From the NCBI RefSeq assembly GCF_048771995.1, contig NC_133063.1, positions 22,631,063 to 22,695,062 on the forward strand: a DNA stretch of 64,000 bases, read 5' to 3'. Position 1 is the first letter of the stretch. Each line of letters opens with the position of its first letter. The DNA comes from Taeniopygia guttata (taxonomy: Eukaryota > Chordata > Aves > Passeriformes > Estrildidae). Positions 37,301 through 43,300 of the stretch are shown here, in pieces. The notes under the pieces are model-generated. The model was given only the letters and a program-made list of their open reading frames with translations. It had not been told where the DNA came from and did no database searches. The position numbers and the translations under genes were made by a program.

Positions 37301-40300
37301 CACTCCACACCCTTCCCCAGCTCCCGTGTCCTTCTCTGCACATGCTTCAACCCCTCAAGGACTTTCTGCTTCAGAGGGGCCCACAAGTGTTTATGAATAT
37401 AAAAGCGTAAAAAACTTTCTAAAGTGTAAGAAGTCTTTAGAATGTAGACATACTTTTGAGAAATGTTGGGAAATTTTAAAATAATAAGCAAAATCGGGAT
37501 CATAAAATCAGGATCTAAATCATTAAGGAAAATTTAAAAATTTATAAAGCTGAGACCAAGAGTTGCAATAGTAATAAACTACTAAGGAACCAAGCTGAGA
37601 CTTCTTTGAGCAGAAAGCCCAGAACTGTGTCTAGAAACCAAGATAGATTTCTCTCAGAGCTCAGTTGCTGCAACAATAATCTGCCTAGTTCAGAACATGA
37701 TGTAGCAACGTCTGATTAGAAAAAGATAGTTCAATATCTTTTGAAAAAAAAGAGATTTTAAGTTTTTAAATGAAGACATTTTAGCCATGCCAGTCTCTTA
37801 TGGGAGGGATAATAGTAGGCCTATGTATTAATCACTCTCACATTATAACATCGAAGAGTGAAATCAAAGTTTGAAGGAAAGCAGAATTAACTCTCTTTAT
37901 TTTAATTATGCGGGTTTTTACTCTTATGAACTCATGCCAACTCATTGTCGCGTTGTAGCAAGTCTGATTTTAACTAATTCACAATTTATGTTATGAGAAC
38001 TCCAGCAGAAGATACCTATTAAGGTTTTAAAGGAAAAATATGTTAGTAGTACATATGAAAAATTTTCAGAAGGTAAGTTGTCTAGCAAACTGTCATATGA
38101 TAAACCAGAAACACAAATTTTTTTCCTAGGTCAGTGTTGAGAGATATTAAACAAGATGCAAGAAAAACTTTAATTTTGGTCAAATCAACAAGTACTCCTC
38201 TTAAAGCATATTTGACCATGACACAAAGAACAAATGAATCATATGGTACATTTTTAGATAAGTTAATACAAGCTATGGAAAGACAATGCCCTGATAAAGC
38301 AGCTCATTCTTATATTCTCCAAAACCTAGCATTTATAAATGCAAATGATGATTGCAAAAAAATTATTTCTACATTTCCCAAACAGCCTCCAACTGTTACT
38401 CAAATGCTTTCAGCTTACAGTAAAATTAGCACTCCACAGTATCTTGCTACAGTACAAGCTAATGTCCCTAGAGAGCAAATTACTAAATCTCATGATTCAC
38501 TAAGAAACAAATTTTAAAAACCAATTGAAGAACAAACAAAACTTTTTGAAAAAACTCTTGCTGCTGTTCAATGAACCTTTACTAAAAAGTCCTGCTTCAG
38601 ATGTGAGAAGCCTAGTCATGTGATAAAGAATTGCCCTGATCCAATAATAAAATCTGAAGTACCTTCTGTTTGTCCTCAATATCAAAAAGGGAAATATTAT
38701 GCAAAAAATTGTCATTCTAAATTTGATATAGATAGTAATCCCCTACTGTTAAACTCCAAGCAAAGTGCGACCCACCGCGTGGTGAAACAAGTAATAGCAA
38801 CCCAGAATCCAGGGAATTTTCCCCCTTAGCCTTCACTAGGAGACCTAGTGTAAGCCAAACACAATATCTACCTTTACCACCAGTACCACAAGACGTTCCT
38901 TCCTATTACCTCCAAGGACAAAACTGGAGTTAGCAAACTCAAAATTAATACGGTTTTTGAAAAATTTCTGTTATGAATGTATACCTACAGGTCTGATTAA
39001 CAAATCACAACAAAGACAAGAATTTTTAATTATTATAGATAAAGACAACAATACAAGTCTTAGACTATTAATTTTTCCAGTTATCATTTCAGTAAACTGC
39101 AATGAAGAGCTAATAGTTTTAGCTCTTCCCCTTAAAGCCCCAACAGTAATTCAACCTAAGAAACCTCTTGCTTTTACAATTGCTTTACCTATAGACATAA
39201 TCAAACAAAATGTAACTCAACAAAATGCTTTGTTAACCAATCAAACGGTGTACCAAGGTGATCCAGATGTGTTTTCTACTCTAATGCTACATGTCTTCTA
39301 AGTAGAACATACTTAGAAGTATGTTCTAAACCAACCAGAACTGACTTGTGGCCTAACTCATCGTGGTAGAACAATTATGTTACAGGCATACCAGATACGG
39401 TGCAGATGTCTCAGTAATTTCTCTCCTGTTTTAGCCCATAACTAACACTTAATATCACCTATGAGAACACTCACAAGGATCAGAAGAACTACTGTTTGTT
39501 TAGAAAGTGAATCCATGATTACTATTACAAGTCTTGAAAGGAAGACAGCTGCTGTACGCCCCTCTCTATCAATAATTCCTAGAAACTAGCCTCTCGTCAT
39601 CATCGATATAAAAGACTGTTTCTTCAACATACCACTTCATCCTGAAGATGCCCCAAGATTTGCCTTCTCAGTTCCAGTCATCAAGCAAAGAAAGCCAATG
39701 CAAAGATATCACTAGAAATCTTTACCACAAGGGATGAAGAATTCTCTAACAATTTAACAATATTTTGTCACACAAGTACCGTGTACAGCTTGACAGAAGC
39801 ATCCACAATCCATGATTCTACACTACATAGATGATCTACTCATTGCAGCACCAACATAGACAAAGATAAAACAAACTTGTGACAGCACTGTTACTGAGAT
39901 CCAAAAGACTGAACTAGAATTTCTACATCTAAGATACAAGAAATCCCACCCTAAAAATATCTAAGATAGAAGATAACAAAACAAACAATTTCACCCCAAA
40001 AGATACAACTTCAAGTCAACATCAACACTTTGCAAGATTTACAGCAACTTTTAACAGAAATTAACAAGATGAAACCTATTTTGAAAATTACCAACGATGA
40101 ACTTGCTCTGCTTTTTGATCTACTGAGAGAAAACTTTGACATTAAATCTCCCAAGATTTTAACACCTGAAGCTCAACTCACCATAACAAGTCACAAAAAC
40201 TTTCCAAAGAAGACAAGCCCATCATTATGCTCCAAAGAAACCTTTCTTCCTGACTGCTTTGAGACAGAAGCTACAACTTTATAGCCTCATTTTCCAATGA

Positions 40301-43300
40301 GATCCATCTGAGAAAGATCCATTATTAATAGCAGAATAAGTTTTTCTTCCCTACAAGTCTCCAAAAACAGTTTCTACAACCCTAGAGATAATAGCACAAA
40401 TTGTAATTAAGGTCAAAGCAAGACTATTAACCTTAACAGGCAAAGACTTTACAGTTCTATATTTACCTTTAAATACAGATTATTTAGATTAGACATTACA
40501 AAATTCAGATGATTTAGAAAATGCATTGTGAAGTTTTTCAGGTGTTTGTTCCATTCATTATCCAAGTCACAAATTATTACAAACAAAATTGAGTTTCAAA
40601 AAAAGCCCTTGCTAAGTGAAGGGCCTTTAAGTAATACAACGCTCTTCACTAATAAGTCAAGAAAAACACATAAATCAGTAACTGTATAGTTAAATCAAAC
40701 AACAAAAAATTAGAAATCGAATATTCCAATAGTAGAAAGTTCTCCTCAAGTAGTTAAACTAGCTGCTGTTGTTAAAGCTTTTCAGCTATTTTCAAAGCCT
40801 TTCAATTTAATTACAGATTCTACCTATGTTACTAATGTAAGTAAAAAAATAGTTTAAAAAAATATTAGTAATAATAATTTATATTGCTAGCTTTCATGTC
40901 TTCATAAAATTTTACAACACAGAACTAACCTATGTTTTATTTCTCATATTAAAGCTCATTCATCTTTACCAAGATGTTTAGCAAAAAGAAATACAAGAAC
41001 AAATAAACGGACCATAGTTATCTCAAACACATTACCAAACATTTTTGAGTACACAAAATTGAGTCATACCTTTTTTCATCAAAATACACAAGCACTTGTA
41101 CACTTGTTTCGTATCTCTAAATCCCAAGCTAAAGCTATCATTACAGTTACCCTGATTGTCAGCTTGTGCAAACCCCTGTTTCTACAACAACTGTCAATCC
41201 ACAAAGTTTATAAAATCTACAATTATAACAAACATCACTAAATACCCTTCTTTTGAGAGATTTAAAAATATTCAGGTTTCAGTAGATTCACTATCAAGTA
41301 CAGATTTTACCTCTATCCACACAAGAGAACAAGTAATCGTACCTATCAACATTTTTTACAAGCATTTACTTCATTACGTGTACCCCAGGAAATGAAAAAA
41401 AACAATAGCCCCACATATCTATCTCAAAAAGTAGCAACATTCCTAATAAATTAAAATGTTCATCACACCTTTAGTATTCCCCACTCCCCCACAAATCAAA
41501 CAACTGTTAAAAAGACACATCACACATTAAAACACATTTAGATCAACAGAAGAGGGGAGCAGAAGTAATACCACAGATAAAATTAAGTAAAGCTTTATGT
41601 GCTAAAAATTTTTTAAACAGTTCTTTTGCAGAACCAGATCCACCAACTTTTAAGCATTTTACAAATAACACACAAACAAAACTAAAAAAAAATCCTCCTG
41701 TTTTAATAAAAAGCCTTGAAACAATTTTCCTTTCCAATTAATAACTTAAAGCAAAGAATATACTTGTATTTCTACAAGTACTAGAAAAGTAAAGTGAATT
41801 CCAATAAAGAATGTCAAACCATACAACACACCAAAACACACTAACAAACCCAAAAGTCAAAGAGCAAACACACAAACGTAAGCTAAACAGAGACTACAAG
41901 TCACGCCTAGTGTTCCTATGTCACCTGTAGAATCTGCAAACTTCAATTTAATAATAATGATAAATGTGTAAAGAGCTTGTTCCGTTGAGCTCTTTTAACA
42001 AAAACATAAAAAGAAGGATTTATTATTATCATTAGATTCTAAAAAATTAACATTCTAAACTCTCCAAAAAATGCAGTTTAAAAGGTAAAATATATAGAAA
42101 GTTCTTTTAACAAAGAGTAACTCAACAAAAAAGATATGAAAGAAAATCAGTTCACTTTATGTTTTCTAACTTTGCTTACTTTTTATAACGCAAATTTTCC
42201 TATACAACAACCAAAACCAAATGTCTAAGTCACATTAACCAAAGCTACAAGATCAGATACCAAATGTATGTCTCACGCAAATCCAAAAAAGCCTTTTTCA
42301 ACCTGGTTAGTTAGTGTACCACTAAAAAAGTAGCCAATACCTATATAACACGATCCTTTAACAAAAAAGTGACTTAATAACGAACCAAGTGAAATTACTA
42401 ATAGAAACAATCCCACAAGGGATTAAAGTCTCTAGACCAAACAACTCCTCAAAAGAAGTTCAGAACCCCAAGAATTAAAGATCCTTAGCTCCTGAACAAT
42501 AAATTTCTGTGTCACATTTTCAAGAAACAATTAGCAAAAATATAATTCTCCAAAATACAATGTTATTCACTCTTACTATGAATATAAAAATTTACATTTT
42601 TAGTGCAATTACTCATACACTGTCGATAAAAATCTAAAGTTAACCAATATCCACAGAAATTACCAAAATGTTATTAGTTCATTTGTAGAAATAAAACATA
42701 GCAAAACATTCCATCATACCCTAAAGACAAACCATGTAACATTAGCACACTCACTGTAATAACACCCAGTACTAAAACAGTTTCAAAAAAGACAAGAAAA
42801 AAGATCTATTAATATATACCCAAAAGATTACAATAGCAATTTCAGTCTGTTAAAAAAAACCACAAAATATTTCAACAAGCTTCTTTTTACCTACAATTGC
42901 TTCAGAAACAACATTAAGACAAATAGATAAGATTAAATATTAACTAAACAAACAAAATAATACCACATCCAGTGCACTCAGTAACATGCGAACTGACGTC
43001 AGCAGTGTCCAACAAACTCCAAAATCAAACAACCATTAATTTTCTTTTCTAACACATAAACAGAGTTGTAAAGAATTCAAAAGAATGTGTTACATAAATT
43101 TGTCTAATCATTCTAAATCCATTCACAAAAACATACAAAAACTTAACATCTACAATTAAAAATAAAGAAACATAGTTAAACAATTGATTCAGTAAGTAGA
43201 GCTTAACTCCTTAATCAAAACAACTTTATAAGTTAAGTAAAATCTTGTTATTATAATATTAATATTAATTCCTTATTCACTTCATTATTCACAACAAATT